From: Synanceia verrucosa
Lineage: Eukaryota > Chordata > Actinopteri > Perciformes > Synanceiidae
Length of the DNA: 64,000 nucleotides
Assembly: GCA_029721515.1 (NCBI GenBank)
Contig: CM056562.1
Span: forward strand, 10,995,335-11,059,334
Direction: 5' to 3'
Shown here: one piece after another, positions 50,801 through 62,473 of the stretch
Layout: each line of letters starts with the position of its first letter
How positions within the stretch are numbered: position 1 is the first letter of the stretch
Notes under the pieces: generated by a model
What the model saw: the letters and a program-made list of their open reading frames with translations, nothing else
Told to the model about the DNA's origin: nothing
The model's database searches: none
Made by a program: the position numbers and the translations under genes

Positions 50801-53800
50801 GCATACTTATATTTTGGGATTATTAGCTGATTTACCGAGTATTACACATAGTAAGAAGATCAATATCAATTTCATCCCTGCACATTCAGTATGGACATAG
50901 ATCAGTCATGTGTTTAGCCTACCCCAGCATAAACACTGGCAGCAGAGGGAAATAGCTGGCCTCCAACAGACGTTTTAAAAAAAGACTTTGAATTATCCAG
51001 GGCTCTGTCTGCCCACTGAGGCGATGCTATTTTTTTTCTCATGCCCATTCATCTCACCCCAGTCTACCTTGGCTCATAAACAAGCTGCAGTCCCACAACA
51101 TTGCATCATAGGAGTACGCTGGCATATCTATCACTGGCATTGTGCAAATGGGATCAGCTATCATCACTGTTGCAGAACTGAGTGTGATGAAGGCAATCAC
51201 GGAGCACCTTGAGCCTCCGTTAACAAAGAATTCATTAAGTCTGTTAAATTCCCAGTTGATGAAAACATCCCAGGCTTCAAATTTTGGTGTAATTATTCCT
51301 AAAACACAAGGCCAACAAAGAAATCAGGAATAATCAGAGGAATATATTCTGTGTATTTGCCTTAATATACAGGGAAAAGACAAACATTCACTCTTCTAAT
51401 TAGAAAGTGTGTTCCTATGGTTCAATAATAATTATGTACTTACCATGAGGTCACTGCTGCGCCAGTACAGAGAACTCAATTCGATTTGCAGTTAATGAGG
51501 TTTTTAATGTTAGTTTTTTTTTATTTTATACAGTATGTAGTGTTTTGGGAAATGTGATTATGGTCAGTTTTATCATCTTTTATTTTTATGCATTCATGTT
51601 GGTAATATTTTACTTATCTTTCCCATTTTCATACAGTTAGATGTATAAAATGAATGAATTAAAAGTAAAACAAAAGAAGTTAAGGGATCTCTTTAGTTTG
51701 CGTTAATGTTAAATTAGCAACTTTGTGCAGTTCCTGAAGATCATCACAAACTTATGTTGCTATCTGTGTGAAATCTATTCTGCCATCTGGTTGTTGTGCT
51801 GACACAATATGACTTGCAGTCAACCCTCAAAGGTTGGATGGTGGGAAAGGCTGGAGGCTGTAAGGGATTCATATCAATTGTGATTTATGCATTCTCAGAG
51901 CTCCTGATGTCAAGGATATCCTTCACCCTTCATTATATTCTTGGTGACCACTGGGCTGCAGCCAAGAATATCCTCTAATTTCACGTCACCTGTATTAATT
52001 TCAGCAACCCTGCTGACCTGCATTCTGTTTTACACGGTCTCCTCTATAAGCCCTGCACAATAGCTCTTAGCCCATTAGCGCCAAAGCACAAGCACATCCC
52101 TTACCACACAGTAACATATCAATGAACCGTTAATGCTTTCAATAATGCAGGAATAAAGGTCTGTTTAAATCATCAGTCTTCCACATTCCTTTAGATGTCA
52201 GTGGTGGATGTTTGGTATGGGTTGATTCAAGCAACCTTTGTCAGTTGGAGGATTTTTTCACTGAAAACAGCCAAGCCAAGCAAGCTTTTATTTTGTAGGA
52301 TGTCTGAATGCAGACATTAGTATGCAACATGCAGCAGGCATGCTTTTTGTCTCATACTGGTCCTGGCACAAAGTCAGGGGCCATGCAGCAAGTCTTCATA
52401 TGTATGCTGTGCTGTCACCTCAAAATTGAGTGAGGTTTTGACTTTGAAGACCCTTTGATATTGTGCTTTTGAAAGCTGTAGATGGGGAAAAAAAAACCAA
52501 ACTCTAATTAGTAGCCTTACACTGGAAGGGAACCGTAGGCTGGCTTTCACATTGCAAATCCAGAAACCTTTATTTTATCCCTTTCTTTGATTAAATGTGC
52601 TGTTGAAGTTGATTTATGCATGGAATTAATGTAATATCTCATATAAAATACTCCCTAATTATCGTTTTACTATTGATTTAGATCAACCACTTGGAACTCA
52701 TCTGTTCTTGCAATACAAATCACGAGCTATATTTTAGGATTACTTATAATTCTAACCTCCCAGCTCCATATGCTGCTAATCTCTACTGAGACAGTTTGAC
52801 ATGGGGTGTGGATATTTGAGAATCCACGCATGCCCTGGTTTTAACTTCCACAGAAGGATATATGACTTGGCTTGTCTCTTTTGCTCCGTTTTAGCTTCAA
52901 CATTTCAGAGGCTTTCTCACTTTGAGATACCATATGAAACAGCAGTTTGATGGATTCAGACAGAATCCTCCTATTCCCTGCTTTGATCATTTCTTTATGC
53001 CCACCTGTAATTTAGGCCTCCGAAATTCAAATAACTTCTAATGCTACACACCGTGCTCTTATTTCTGAAGCACTCACTGGAATAATCACTGGCTCCTGCA
53101 CTGTACACGGAGTGTTGAGGTTCAGATATTTAAATCAACGATTTTGCTGAATGATCACAGATGCATTTTTTTTCTTCATTTACTGCTTCCTCCATCACAG
53201 GATTCAATCAAAAATAAATGCCTGATGCAGTTTATAATGTCATGGCTCGTGTGGTAACTACAATAAGAAAAATTGACCATTAGTGTAGTCATGCCAGGAA
53301 GCGGATCTTAATCAAAGTAAAGTTCAAGGCTTTAAAGGAAGCAGATATTAGATACTGTACCACAAATTGCAGACATAAAAAATATATATTCAAATAATGT
53401 AAGGGTGAGACCGAGGTCTTTTGGAAGAAATTAATGAAAATTGACCTGTACTTTAATGGCTCACCTTGTAAATAGATAGTGTGTGATTATGTTCACCAGT
53501 AGGATGAAGTAGTCATACCACACTGCACAAATATTGCTCGATTGATGGAACATATCAAGGTGAATTTCCATTCACAGCAACCTACGGCAGCAAACAAGAG
53601 ATTGACAACAGTGAGGCTTCTTGTAACAGTATGATAATGACACCCTGTCTCAAATAAAGTACTGGTTCTTCCTTTAGTTGAGGTAAATGAAGACATGATG
53701 GATGCTGATCAGATGACAAAAGCACAGGTCGATTACCCCAAACTGTCAGTCAGTCTCTCTAATCCACAGCGTTTCAGGTCAAGTCTTTATTTCACCCACC

Positions 53801-54113
53801 GCAATTATGCTAATCTAATCAATAAGTTATATCTGACAAGGAAGTATGCCTGCAGCTGTAGAGATGAGTGCAATAGTTTGAATACATTGTGTTATTGAGT
53901 TTACTTGGCATGTCCCTTTCCTTCTCATTTCAGTTCTGTCAATCATGAGCGAGTCCACAGAGGTCAGTCAGTTTGTCACACCAATGTGAATTTCTTTCTC
54001 TTTGGTTCTTTAATGCTCAGTGGTCAGTGATGTAATAATAACTGTGACTGAGCTGGAGTACTCGTACAAAAATATGAGCAGATGTCTGGTTTTATTTGTC
54101 CAGAGTTCAGAGC

Positions 54114-54594
54114 AAGGTTATTGTAGTTTGGGATTTTTCATGACAGTTCAATTATCGTACAATTTTATTATAGTTTTTGTGTTAGTTTTACTTTTTTCAT
54201 ACTTTGTGTTATTTGTCAGGTGCAGGATTCAAAAAGAATATAACAGTGAAATACAACACAAAAATGTGTTCATTCACTTTTGAACAACAACTGTCCACAA
54301 TAACCATAACAGTCCACAGCATAGCAGCCTTAAGTGCAAATCAAAAAAAACGAAGCCGGCTCTAAATGAGAAGTGTCGAGAAGCGATTGAGGTGTCAAAG
54401 AAGTGAGATGCCATACGGTGCTGCCAGCTCACGTAAAATTGACGAAAACAAAGGGGTTTTTATCTATGATTTCAGTATGTTTTAGTTAATTTTGTCCAAT
54501 ACAGTTTCAGTTAGTTATTTTTTCTTTTAATTATAGTTTTTTTTCAATTCTAGTTTTTGTCATTTTGTTCGCTTTCGTTAATAATAATAACCTT
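54114..54594. mobile_element. T-rich MITE-like element
   Basis: The left end reads aaggttattgtagt and the right end reads ataataataacctt, whose reverse complement is aaggttattattat, so the termini form a short inverted repeat of about 9-10 perfect bases. Inside both ends are TTTAGTTTT-like and TTTTAGTTAATTTT-like words, a pattern common in teleost MITEs. A short GC-richer core (about 54350-54450) lies between. No coding frame supports a transposase and no clear target-site duplication was found, so the class is unassigned. Confidence 0.5.
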
Positions 54595-55183
54595 CCTCCC
54601 AGAGTAGTATAATTTTGATGCTGTTCTAACTGCTCCCTCTCTAATACTGAGGGAATCAGTGTCACCAGCAGAAGATATGAAATTCAAAACAGTTTTCTGT
54701 ACCCAAACTGGAATATTTGTGGGTACTTTACAATTTTATAGTAAAAGTTGCCTCTAGTTCTCAATGTAATGACCAAAATTGTATATATAAATAATCTTCT
54801 CAGTGTACCTGTGCTCTGTAGCCTTGGGCTTTAGGGAGAACTGTGGTTGATCAACCATACAGTACAGCTGGTCATGGACCAATGAATCAAGCAGCCATCA
54901 GTTCAGTAGCTGCTTGTATGTGCTCAACTGCTCTGCCCTATCCACAGGCTGCAGCATTTACACCTTTTTTCTGCCCATTCATCTCAACTCTGTCATACGT
55001 ATGTTTGATGGACATGCTGCAGTCTTTCTTCCACCACCTTTCAAACACTGGCACAAGGAACTTTCTGTTTTTTAAAAAATGGCTTGCACTCAAAGAGTTA
55101 AGAGCCCTTTTGTGAACAGTTTGAGCCATTTATGCACACCTTCGTCATGTCTGGAGTCCTACGACTGCTGATAACTAATGTGT
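54595..55183. other. intronic stretch without recognisable feature
   Basis: Unique-looking sequence between the T-rich element and the SINE head. A 90-codon open frame at 54843-55115 has no recognisable family. Confidence 0.5.
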
Positions 55184-55292
55184 AGCCGGAGTACCCGGCG
55201 AGAACCCACGCAGACACAGGGAGAACATGCAGACTCCACACAGTTAGCACTGTGAAGTGACAGTGCTAACCACTGCAACACCATGCCACCCC
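55184..55292 (-). mobile_element. tRNA-derived SINE head, internally deleted
   Basis: Read on the - strand, the segment starts GGGTGGCATGGTG and contains TGCAGTGGTTAGCACTGT, which resembles an A-box region of a tRNA-derived SINE. It then jumps to GTGTGGAGTCTGCATGTTCTC and GGGTACTCCGGC, the body of a very common teleost SINE. The usual stretch between them, including the B-box (GGTTCGAATCC), is missing and is replaced by a second copy of the AGTGCTAAC word, so the copy is defective. It lacks the 3' tail that the 62.5-kb copy retains. The repeat identification rests on recognised consensus words. Confidence 0.75.
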
Positions 55293-56234
55293 TTGGCTGG
55301 AATATTTCAACATTAATTACAGGTGAGTGGGAACATCCTACCCACACAATAGATACATGCTGATGCCACCAAAAACAATGTGGTATAATTTCTATGGTCA
55401 GGATTGTCATTTCTTTCCTCTGTATCAGACGTTACCTACTGTTGCGGAGGGAAGTGATTTCCAGTATGTCCAGTGTTTTCACAAGTCATCACTGACAGGA
55501 CCCCAGAGGAGGAGGACAGGAGGGCTCTGCTCTAGTTTATTCATAACATCACAGATTCTCCATCACAAGGTAGCCGAGGTCCATGTATGCAAACAGCCTA
55601 TTCTTAATAAGGTTTTTTCCAGAGCATCATGGCCAGCAAGTTAGTCCCTGCATGTAAACACAGCCAGTGATGCTGAGTCCTTCATGGACACTCAGGTATT
55701 ACTGTGATAATAGTTATACTCGATCACGGCAGATATAAAAACGGGTGGTGGGACTCGGGCCATTAGGTTCCAGGTTTCTCGCCCTCTGCATTTCTCCATC
55801 CTCCATTTAGCATAATGACACTCAAACAATCAGCTCTCACATTAGAATACAGAGTGTGGTATGACAGTATGCAGAATAAAATGGTGATAATGAGTCATAT
55901 TTGAATATCCTGATCTGTAACCGTGACATGCTCTTCCAGCAGCAGGGGGTAGCTGATTCAGACAGAGAAACCAGGCATGACCCACATGCTTAAAGAATTA
56001 CAGCAGTCAACAAAGAGGATTCTCTTGGATTCATATCTTGATTCTCTGATGTAAGCCCACGCTGTCCTGGCATCGGTGGTGAATAATAACATACTTGTGG
56101 TTGCATTTGTACAAGGTCTCCCCTTGCTGCTGTGATTTATAAGCATAGCTTCCATCTGCAAACAGACTAGTAGGCTTCAAGCTCCGGGGGCAGCACCCTG
56201 AGTCCAGTGCTATTTACTCAGCCAGCCGAGACGA
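55293..56234. other. intronic stretch without recognisable feature
   Basis: Unique-looking sequence. A CTCF-like word (cagcagggggtagct, near 55939-55953) is present but has only partial agreement with the consensus. Confidence 0.45.
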
Positions 56235-56280
56235 GACACTTCCCCTGCAGGATCCTGCAGGATCCTGCAGGGGAAGTGTC
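56235..56280. repeat. 46-bp perfect palindrome containing tandem 10-bp units
   Basis: Each half is the exact reverse complement of the other with no loop. The centre is built from a tandem gatcctgcag unit, giving CCTGCAGG three times (56244, 56254, 56264) and GGATCC twice. The outer arms are gacacttccc and its complement. Pairing ends abruptly at 56234/56281. Such a sequence can extrude a cruciform. It is not part of any recognised transposon end. Confidence 0.95.
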
Positions 56281-59200
56281 CTGCAGTCTCTGAGCCTGTG
56301 CATGGTTTTCTTACTGTACCTGTGCCTGTCTGCTCATGGGATGGTGACAGCTACACTAGGGCAGCTGCTATTTGTCACAGGTTGAGCCATCTTTACTGTG
56401 TCACTTCCTGCTGCTTAACAAATGACTGAAAGCTGCAGGCTATCATGCTCTCAGTGGAATAGCAGTGACTTAGTTTTACGAGCACTGTCTTTGCAAAACC
56501 CTAGTCACATTTTGAAGTGAATAAATCACTGTTTTAATAAGCACTGATTGTGTCAATTAAAACAAATGCAACCCTTATGGTATCAGTACATGTGAATTAT
56601 AATTAACACCATTTTTATTAAAAGGATGCACAAGTTTTCCAAAAACGATCGCATTAGCCACTCTGTGCTGTACTTATTCCAAGAGCTGAATAAGTGTGTA
56701 GAGATGCCAAGAGGAAAGGTGTTCCACTTTAAGGTGATGTGATAGATTAGGGAGGAGCCCTGGCAACAGAATAATTTCCCTGGTGACCAATTTCTGAACA
56801 CTCCCTAAGCAAAGAAAATCAGCAACAAGCCAACATGTCAGGCACAGCCTCATGCCGGGGTGCAGGCAAACCTGCTGACTCACTTCTAATGAACAGCCAG
56901 AGATAGAAATAATAACCTAAACCACCACGAATTATAGGTCATATATACTGCTGACTGTCCTAATTAACTCTGGACCTTATATAGTGTAAGCAGATGTACA
57001 GTACAGGTACGTATGCTAACAACTACTAAAATAGCTTCTACGGTGGCCCAGCATTGATGGAAGACAGAAAGAGAAATAGGCTTTGCAGCTCTGAAAGTGC
57101 TTCTGGAATCCACTGTAGCTCCTTATCACATAAACACCATTTTTATTTTATTTTCACCATTTTTTATCACCATTATTGACCATTTTAACAAATTAAAGGC
57201 AAATGATATCTGTCTGTGAAAGTTCTGAAGCTGATTTGATTTAACAATCCCATTAAGACTGACCGTCCCTTCTGATTTACTCTGCATGGAAATGAATGCA
57301 ATTCTAAAACAGACACTACTGCAGCAGGAAACAGGTACTGATGTACTTCACTTGCTCACCTTTAGATTAGGAAAAGTTTTGTTCAACAGCAGAAGCTTTT
57401 AACTACTTGAGTGACAGCCGTTTTATAAAACAAAAAGTGCCTTGTGCCAGAGTTTTTGCCTATTTTGAGTCATATTTCAAGACCCACAGAATATTTTATA
57501 CTATGTCTCTGAAAATACTGTATAGCTCAAATGAAAGAGGAAACACTATTTCATCATGAAAAAAATGTTTGTTTTTAACTTGTTCCATTCTTGTTTTATC
57601 AGATGTAGAGGCCACTCCCATCAAAAAGCACTTTTGCTCTCTAATATGCGATCGTCTCCACTTCCTTCTTTGAGCTCCGTGGCGTATACCATGACTTGAT
57701 ACTTAAACTACATCTCCCAGAAGCCCCAAAATTACTCACAGGCTGCAGCAGACCGTGATCAGTGACTTGCTGCCGAAAAACTTTGATGTTGAAACACTGT
57801 ATGTCGTTGCACTCAAGCATCAGATTTTAAATGATGTTGAAATGCATCAATGGCATTGAAAGAGTTAATAATTTCAACAATAAAGTGTCTTTTGGGGAAT
57901 TTACAGGTATTATCACCACAATCTATAATTTGTGCAAAGCTTTCTGTGGTTTATTGCAACATGTGGTTGATTTATAGGTGAGTAGGCGGTGCATCTGCCA
58001 AAATGCTCTCCAGGCTTTACAGCTTTACCCGATATATGTCTCTTCACTTTTTGTAATAACCGTCCTTTAAACAAGTATGTGACATGTGCGTGAGCCACAA
58101 AGGTGTCAGCCCTTTACAGCCTCCAGTTAAGTGATTACCCAATGCATTTCCACACCAGAAAGATCAATACCCTTTAATGGATCAGCCAGGGAACTAATAA
58201 AAAAGATTTTAATTGATTATGCTGATGGTATGCCACTGCCACAACCCGAGATGTCTTAAGGTTTAGTTGCCATCCGAGCAGAAGTTCAAGTTGAAGAGAC
58301 TGACATCGTGGCCTTTCAGCTGAGAGAAGATAACGAGGCTTCTGGCTCGAGACCAGTTTGGCAGCAGAGACTGGCTGGAGGAGTTGACAAGGAATAAGAC
58401 TCATCTTATCTGAAGATTAAATTCATTTTATTTCCTTCTTATTATTACACAGCTTCAAATTGATTCTTCCCACTGAAGTAAATCTTGATTTCTGTTTGTA
58501 CTGACTGTTGCCAAATGAGAATTAGTATAATTTAGCTATTGATATTTTCACTGCTCTAAATGCCAAGATGCTGCTAATGAGTCCCCGGATTATATATGAA
58601 CCCATATGCAGAAGTTGTTAATTTAGAAATCCTTTTCAAATACAAATTTGTGTCCATAGTGTGTCCTCAGTCTCAATATGTACCATGACCAGCTCTTGGC
58701 ACAGGGCTAAAAATGGCCATGCTTTTCCACGCTTCATCATCTGTGGTTTGTGTCAGACCCAGACAGTCATCTGGAAAGGTCAAAGCTTCGGTAAAAGATT
58801 TAAATCATCCTACAGAAGAGAGATTTACCTTGACAGGCGGAACCTGGAAACTGGTAAATAAGAATACAAACAGGGACTCATTCCTCTTCACGTAAAGGAA
58901 GGACAAATGACACAAGGCATTGTATTTCTATTCGTTTAATTTAATTTCATTTAATCAAGGCCTTTCAAAATGTATGAATTATGTTTATTTCTTCTCTTAG
59001 TTAAGACGACTCACCAGTTTAGAACCCTGACTATGGTTTGTGTAATCACCAACGAATAGACATGTATTTGTTATCTTTCCCTTTCAGATCTATTAATTAT
59101 ACTTTCAGTTCCAAAAATGAAGTGATCTTGGCAGGGCTGAGCGCAACAGCATGTTTCTAAATACAACTTGACAGGGTCAGTGTGGCAAAACAAACTGTTG

Positions 59201-60700
59201 TGCTTCCTTTGGCATGGGGAAAATTTGACATATGCGTGTTATTCTCTGATGAATCTCTGTAGTGTTTTGTTGTTCTATATTCATAGTTGTGAGCTGCAAG
59301 TGGAAATGTTTTCCCTTTTTCCCTTCATTTGTCATCTTATTATATTAATGTTGTGGCCACGCCTTTTGATGAATGCAGGAACTAAAGCACGTATTCAGCG
59401 GCTTTTGAGGACAAATGGGACCTCGAAAAAAATCCTTTCTCTTTACTGTTTATTAATACACTTAAAAAGATGAATGTGAAATAGGGAAGCTTACAGCGAG
59501 GCCTATGTATCATGATATACAGAAGTAAAGAATAATGAAACTATTTTCAGCTATAAAGCCATGCTTGAATAATATGTCTGCTGCAAAGTGCTACAGAGCA
59601 AGAACTATTACAAGGTGGTTACTTTTTATAATCTTTTTGGAAAAGACAGCCATAAATTTATGTAGGTTTTTGCTCTTCAGCTTATGAAAATATGCATAAC
59701 GTATTCTGATTCTCTGTTTGTCTGTCGTTTTATGAATCTGTCCCTATACGCTTCAGTGGTTGGTGAGATATTATTGATTCCTCCTATTGATCCAAATGAG
59801 ACGACAATAATGTACTCTGACATTTTGTCATAATTTGGATGAAATGCATTAAAAAAAAACCTCCTGTGATGTCCTTGTTGTCATTGAGACCTAAGGCTAA
59901 GTTTACACCAACTTTGCACAGGATTGAAAATAATTGAAAATTATGGAAAGTATTTCCACACAATTATAATATGCTCATTTAGAAAGAGATGCTAAGTAGC
60001 TAACCATAGCAACTAATTAAAAGGCTGAAACAATGTTTAAGATGGTTCAGACACTGGTTGAAGAGAAGACCTGTTTTGTAAATTTTGGCTGCAGATGACA
60101 GTATTGGTTGGTCTCTTTTGGATATTTGTGTGTTGGATATTAAGTAACAAGCTGTGTGTGTCCCTTTTGAATTCACATGAGTTTGATCCACCATTCCCTC
60201 AGGCAACATATGCAAACTACAACTGTTATGGACATCAAGTATGGTCATTTAGTAATAATAGGCCGTTACAATCAGCGGTGCAGCAGTGCATGATAGGATT
60301 TCCAACAGTCCAACAGCCTCTTTATAACGCAGCAGTGTTACTGTGATAATCCGTCTCTAGTGTGTTTGTGAATAGGGACGTTCAGGTCCAGGATGAATTT
60401 AATGTGCCTGTTTTGGGAAGTCAAGAGGAAAGTACACTGTAAAAGTTTGAGTGTGTGTTAGTAGCTAGAGTATGGTTTACAATACAGTTCCACATTAGCA
60501 TTGCAGGGATTTGTGCAAGGGATTTATAAATTGTTCCTCTTGGGAATGAAGCAGTGAAGTAAAGAGCAAACATACAATGGTAAACCGTAGGTGTGCTTCA
60601 ATGGCTACATTTTAATGCAGCTGTAGAGCTGGAGCGCAATGGGATTGATAAAAGTTATTGCTGGTTTGTCCCATTTATTCAGTCTATGTGAGAATGTTTT
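56281..60700. other. intronic stretch before the 31-nt exon
   Basis: Unique-looking, AT-rich sequence. The one regulatory-looking site recognised is the ZNF143-like word at 57706-57726. Open frames of up to about 101 codons (for example 59168-59473) have no family resemblance. Confidence 0.5.
57706..57726 (+). promoter_or_regulatory. ZNF143/SBS-like binding site
   Basis: The sequence AACTACATCTCCCAGAAGCC matches the known vertebrate ZNF143 (Staf) motif ACTACAATTCCCAGAATGC at most core positions, including ACTACA and TCCCAGA. ZNF143 sites sit at promoters and chromatin-loop anchors, and also occur within dispersed repeats. There is no CpG-rich promoter around it, so a distal or repeat-borne role is more likely. 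Binding is inferred from the motif alone. Confidence 0.55.
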
Positions 60701-60731
60701 GACTTGTATTTCTCTGTCTTTTTCTGTGCAG
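60697..60731 (+). promoter_or_regulatory. macrod2: 3' splice site of the 31-nt exon
   Basis: A strong pyrimidine tract (cttgtatttctctg then tctttttctgtgcag) ends exactly before GCC TTC CCA. A strong acceptor is expected for so short an exon after a 24-kb intron. A possible branch adenine lies in ttttgactt just upstream. Confidence 0.85.
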
Positions 60732-60762
60732 GCCTTCCCATGTATATCCACAGGCATCTATG
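60732..60762 (+). CDS. macrod2: macrod2-like 31-nt exon with substrate-binding loop GIYG
   Basis: This short exon continues directly from the 36.3-kb exon. A pyrimidine tract and acceptor (tttttctgtgcag) precede it and a consensus donor (gtaagc) follows. In phase 0 it reads AFPCISTGIYG, with the last codon split after its first base, so the next exon must start in phase 1. The string FPCISTGIYG is the signature of the MacroD family; its Gly-Ile-Tyr loop contacts the distal ribose and phosphates of ADP-ribose in the human MACROD2 structure. STGIYG matches MACROD2, while human MACROD1 has STGVFG. The exon is too short to be found by open-frame length and was recognised from the peptide and splice sites. 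The following exon, expected to begin with a Phe-Pro or Tyr-Pro codon pair, is beyond the window. Confidence 0.92.
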
Positions 60763-61593
60763 GTAAGCGTAATCTCTCTTATTTTATCACCATTCCTTTG
60801 TATTTGTTTTGTTGTTGTTGCTTTACATACATTTTTTATCATAGCAATCTATACACATTAAGCTCGCGTAGCTGTCATCTGTTGGGTATAATCAAAAAAA
60901 AAAAAATAACAACAGAATGAAAAAATGAATTATAAAGTACATCTGATTCAAAATTCTGCATCAGGGAGGTGGATACAGGCTTTGTCTTTGAAGAAGAATA
61001 CAGTATGCTCAAACGTACCAACAAGTTCACCTTACATGTTGCACAAAGACACAACCTAGTAGAAGGTGAACAAAATGTAGACCCTGAACAATGCTTGTGC
61101 TCCCTCATGGGACAAGGCCTGATATACAGCAAGGCATTGCTGGCAAAAAGCAAATGTGCTAATTAGACTTCAACAAAGTCACACTGAAAAGATTGGTCAT
61201 ATAAACAGACTTTGAAGATATGATGGCAAATTATGATGGATGCAGGGATGCTACTAGAGTTTATATGTTATATATAGAGAAAACAGCCTGTGCTGAGATT
61301 ACATAACTATTCTCTCACCATTCTGAAGTACTATATCCAGTGTACTCTGTTGAATTTGTACATAAGCTTTCATAAACACAGCAGGTGCCAATATGTACGG
61401 ATTAATTAACATGCTAATTTTAATTTCCTGCCACTAACAGCAACGCAGCAGCAATACTGTACTATAAAAACAGTCACCACTCTGGTTTACTTATAAATAA
61501 TTCCAAGGTGCCCACATTTTTCCTGTATGTGCTTTGTGTATCACAGTGTTTTTCAGTTGGTTTAAATGCAATAATGAGAACCAGTAACTGTTT
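60763..61593. other. intronic stretch after the 31-nt exon
   Basis: AT-rich sequence with an A-run at 60894-60906. No feature was recognised; the N-terminal part of the transposase that follows was not found here. Confidence 0.5.
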
Positions 61594-61872
61594 AAACATG
61601 ATCAGGGATCTGTAATTGTTTGGGCAGTCATCTCATGGGAGTCGTTAGGTGCTCTGATCACACTCCATGATCACATTACAGCCTTGGAAATGGAGACCAT
61701 TCAAAAAGACCAGGTGCTCTCTATGGGGCAGACGCTGCCCCACAAGATTCTCCCATACAGCTATATATGCAAGGATGACAATGCAACAAGTGGTGAAAAT
61801 TGTGTTCCTTATAAGTAAACCTAAAATAGCCTGTTCATGGCCTCTTCAGGAACCAAAGCTAAATCCTTTATG
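61594..61872 (+). pseudogene. Tc1/mariner-superfamily transposase relic
   Basis: From 61594 the frame gives KHDQGSVIVWAVISW, then ESLGALITLHDHIT, then KDQVLSMGQTL and, in the same frame at 61768, CKDDNAT. After one frameshift, 61838-61872 reads WPLQEPKLNPLW. These match, in order, the transposase blocks KHGGGSVMVWAAISW, DQVHPMVQTL, FQDDNAP (second catalytic aspartate) and WPPQSPDLNIIEPLW. The last block has lost the usual SPDLN aspartate (now EPKLN), and a stop follows the DDN block in the first frame. The N-terminal DNA-binding part and the terminal inverted repeats were not found. It is a dead fragment; the clade within the superfamily is not assigned. Confidence 0.75.
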
Positions 61873-62473
61873 GGTTAATACCCATCATCACTGAACGTCT
61901 GGAAGTTTGCTTCACAAAGAATTATGTAATCAACCTCAGAAACAGAAACAAGACAGCTGAAATCTCTTCTGTGGCTGTAATACTGTTCAGATGCTTGACA
62001 TTTCGTGCCATTTCCCTTTGTTATTTTCACCTTGTGCATGTTTCAGCTCATGAATCAAATATTTTGTGATATCTCACCCTTATTTAATTGTGTTGAGATT
62101 TTGTTCTGAACAAAGTTGCCAACCTGTTAAAAAATGTAATACCAGGGTGTTAATTTACTGTTTTCATTTTGACGTGGTGCTTTTGAACATTGGTGGTGTA
62201 AATGGGAATAACCACAGTTGAGCTATTTCAATGTGCTGCCTGCTAATGGAGGCCTGATGCTGGGCTGTTTAACTGTAGACACGGCCATTTACAGCTGCTT
62301 TGCAAAATGCAAGTGAATGAAAAGCCTATTTTAATTATGAATTACCCATGAATTACTTTTCTGTGAAATATCAGAACAAAGTGATGTAATTTACATACAA
62401 AGCCAACACTTTTCTCATTTATCACTCCTGTGATACTGACACGTGTCACTGAAAACATACACAACATCCACTT
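61873..62473. other. intronic stretch without recognisable feature
   Basis: AT-rich sequence between the transposase relic and the SINE tail. No terminal inverted repeat of the relic was identified. Confidence 0.5.

Larger units (their letters stand above)
41982..54113. other. intronic stretch, mostly unique-looking
   Basis: It contains a (TG) microsatellite at 43.7 kb, a C11 tract at 44824-44834, and a 16-bp perfect AT-rich palindrome at 46246-46261. 42160-42370 and 44040-44170 have the composition of conserved non-coding DNA (several TAATTA and CAATTA words). No exon, RNA gene or transposon was recognised. Confidence 0.5.
36442..60731 (+). other. macrod2: complete 24.3-kb phase-0 intron
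   Basis: This intron runs from the gtgagt donor at 36442 to the gtgcag acceptor ending at 60731. It is phase 0, because the valine codon GTG ends exactly at the donor and the alanine codon GCC starts exactly after the acceptor. A plausible branch-point region lies in the 40 bases before the acceptor. No additional coding segment with splice sites was recognised inside it. Confidence 0.85.

Noticed and set aside
55935..55957. CTCF-like site (cagcagggggtagct)
   Set aside because: Only the AGCAGGGGG core agrees; the GCGC part of the consensus is changed, so it is too weak to list as a site.
56235..56280. The 46-bp palindrome as a bacterial-type transcription terminator
   Set aside because: No T run follows and the genome is eukaryotic; it is recorded as a palindrome instead.
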